Positions 62,697-64,000 of a DNA stretch of 64,000 nt are shown one piece after another. Position 1 is the stretch's first letter. Each line of letters opens with the position of its first letter. Both the position numbers and the translations under genes were made by a program. The notes below the pieces were generated by a model, which was given only the letters and a program-made list of their open reading frames with translations, was not told where the DNA came from and searched no databases. Source of the DNA: Butyrivibrio fibrisolvens (GTDB lineage Bacteria > Bacillota > Clostridia > Lachnospirales > Lachnospiraceae); NCBI RefSeq assembly GCF_023206215.1, contig NZ_CP065800.1:3038001-3102000 (forward strand), given 5' to 3'.

Positions 62697-64000
62697 TCAA
62701 GATTCGTAATCTTCTATTATTGCATAGTAAGCATCTTTTTTCTTAAGATCCTTATCAAAAAGGAGCGGATCTTCACCGCTTCTCCAGGTATGTGCATCGT
62801 CGATGCCCCATACTGTGATGCTAGTTACGTTATAGCCTTGATTCTTAAGTTCAAGCATTCCTTCAAAATATGCCTTATACAAATCTGCCTGCTTCTGAAA
62901 TTCAGCATTAGTACTTGACTTAACGCCTATATCAAGCTCTGTTCCCTGAACTTCATATCCAGCATCAAGAAAGGACTTGGCTGTTTCAAGGAACTTATCA
63001 ATATCATCACTGGTTGAAAGATGTGACTGCATTCCGATTCCGTCTATCCAGCCATTTTCTTTGACTTCAGAGAGGTTCTCAAGGATAAGATCACCCTTCC
63101 ACATACATGAATAGTCATTGTAGAAAAGAGAATAATCATCAGATGTATATTTACTTGCATATTCAAATGCTCTTACGTAATAGTCAGGCCCCACAACCTC
63201 ATACCAGAGATTGTTCTTCTGTCTGATTCCGTTCTCATCTCCGTCGCCTACGTCAAAGGCTTCGTTAACAACATCTACTGCATAGATAAGACCAGGATGC
63301 TCTTTGTCAAAATATGTAAGAACTGACTTTATATAGCTCTCCATTCGCCTTAGCATAGTCTCTCTGTCAACAAGATCGCCGTCATCTGTGTAATCTTCTG
63401 TAAAGAACCATCTTGGAGTCTGATTGTGCCATACAAGAGTATGAAGTCTCATCTGGATGCCGTTTTCTTCGCAGTAATTGATACTAGGCTGACAGTTATC
63501 AAAATGAACAGCCGGTTCATAATATGAATCCGGAAGACCACTTGCAGATGCTTCTTTGTCAAGAAGCGACTCAGGCTTCATCTCATTTTCACAAGTGATA
63601 CTGTTGAAGTTATCCTTAACTGCAGTATCAAAATCAGTCATACTATTAAATACATTATTAGGAAGAGCAACGCCTAGCTTAAATGAATCTTTGTACACAT
63701 CAAGCATTGTAGTTCCGGCAAGTTCAGAAGCAGCTGCCTTAGCACTTCTATCCTGAGTAAGGTTCATCTCTTCATCAGAATAAGCTATTGCAAGGATTGT
63801 GAACTTCTTGTCTTCACTTCCCTCTGCCATTTTGATCTCAAGCTTGTGAGAGGAAACTTTAGAATCATCAAATGCAATCTCTACATTATTATTGTTCCAG
63901 CCATCAGCTCTATTAGCATCGATAGTAAGCATCAGCTCGCCATCTACATATACTTCTGCTTCTCCATATTCTGAGTTATTAGCTGCTTTGTAGTCAAGAA
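62697..64000 (-). CDS. GH10 endo-xylanase with an N-terminal beta domain (5' end outside window)
   Basis: The frame is open to the right edge, so the N-terminus is missing; 434 codons are seen. From about residue 75 of the visible part the GH10 barrel is clear: FKLGVALPNNVFN, NSITCENEMKPESLLD, RLHTLVWHNQTPRWFF, the acid/base Glu in YAVDVVNEAFD and the nucleophile in VQGTELDIGV, with SITVWGIDDAHTWRS near the end. Before it lies a beta-sandwich region (EVYVDGELMLTIDANRADGW, FTILAIAYS) of the kind found in carbohydrate-binding or esterase-associated domains. Cuts beta-1,4-xylan; signal peptide cannot be judged. First seen gene of the operon GH10-GH43-kinase-regulator-binding protein. Confidence 0.92.
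   Translation of the reverse strand, partial: LDYKAANNSEYGEAEVYVDGELMLTIDANRADGWNNNNVEIAFDDSKVSSHKLEIKMAEGSEDKKFTILAIAYSDEEMNLTQDRSAKAAASELAGTTMLDVYKDSFKLGVALPNNVFNSMTDFDTAVKDNFNSITCENEMKPESLLDKEASASGLPDSYYEPAVHFDNCQPSINYCEENGIQMRLHTLVWHNQTPRWFFTEDYTDDGDLVDRETMLRRMESYIKSVLTYFDKEHPGLIYAVDVVNEAFDVGDGDENGIRQKNNLWYEVVGPDYYVRAFEYASKYTSDDYSLFYNDYSCMWKGDLILENLSEVKENGWIDGIGMQSHLSTSDDIDKFLETAKSFLDAGYEVQGTELDIGVKSSTNAEFQKQADLYKAYFEGMLELKNQGYNVTSITVWGIDDAHTWRSGEDPLLFDKDLKKKDAYYAIIEDYES

Overview
The window reads as the chromosome of a low-GC, anaerobic, gut- or rumen-type Firmicute, most likely Lachnospiraceae close to Butyrivibrio or Pseudobutyrivibrio. This is inferred from the gene set and gene order (apt-rel-MBL hydrolase-hemZ, HrcA/CIRCE-controlled groESL, class III Fbp, oxygen-independent HemZ), Gram-positive ribosome binding sites, and a large glucuronoxylan locus. 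No 16S or other decisive marker is present. Almost every gene is on the minus strand.

Left part (1-24.5 kb), housekeeping and signalling. An EAL-PAS protein and a Cache-HAMP-GGDEF diguanylate cyclase come first. A six-gene purine/nucleoside uptake operon follows (BMP lipoprotein, ABC ATPase, two permeases, TetR regulator, xanthine phosphoribosyltransferase) with a good promoter, paired operator-like palindromes and a hairpin-rich leader. Next is the apt-rel-MBL-hemZ run, then groESL with a perfect CIRCE, a metallophosphoesterase, a GNAT-plus-membrane protein, queT behind a preQ1-II-like riboswitch, two Rpn-type nuclease genes (one broken), a rhomboid protease and a small membrane protein.

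Middle (24.8-36 kb), mixed metabolism. Class III fructose-bisphosphatase, a dicarboxylate/amino-acid symporter, a secreted clan-A-like glycosidase (probably DUF5722), a DMT exporter, two flavoproteins, an ABM monooxygenase, a P-loop kinase and a lipoprotein GH5 glucanase.

Right part (36-64 kb), glucuronoxylan utilisation. The leftward run contains GH43, GH115 alpha-glucuronidase, a 983-residue membrane-anchored solute-binding protein with two carbohydrate-binding-like repeats, two permeases, an NHL/TPR membrane protein, a YIP1 protein, a DUF5696 giant, two more permeases and a second solute-binding lipoprotein. Divergent from it is an AraC regulator. Beyond that lies a second operon: GH10 xylanase, GH43, a YesM-type sensor kinase, a YesN-type response regulator and an orphan solute-binding protein. 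Together these could cut xylan outside the cell, remove (methyl)glucuronic acid and xylose, import the oligosaccharides and sense them. No ABC ATPase is encoded here, so a shared MsmX-type ATPase elsewhere is presumed.

Non-coding structure is unusually rich. Two 280-290 bp near-perfect palindromes share a core, and their arms differ in sequence but remain paired. Smaller hairpins with related AAACTTCC/GGAAGTTT ends sit at other gene ends. At four genes the DNA around the stop codon is duplicated downstream, with units of 10, 14, about 20 and 23 bp.
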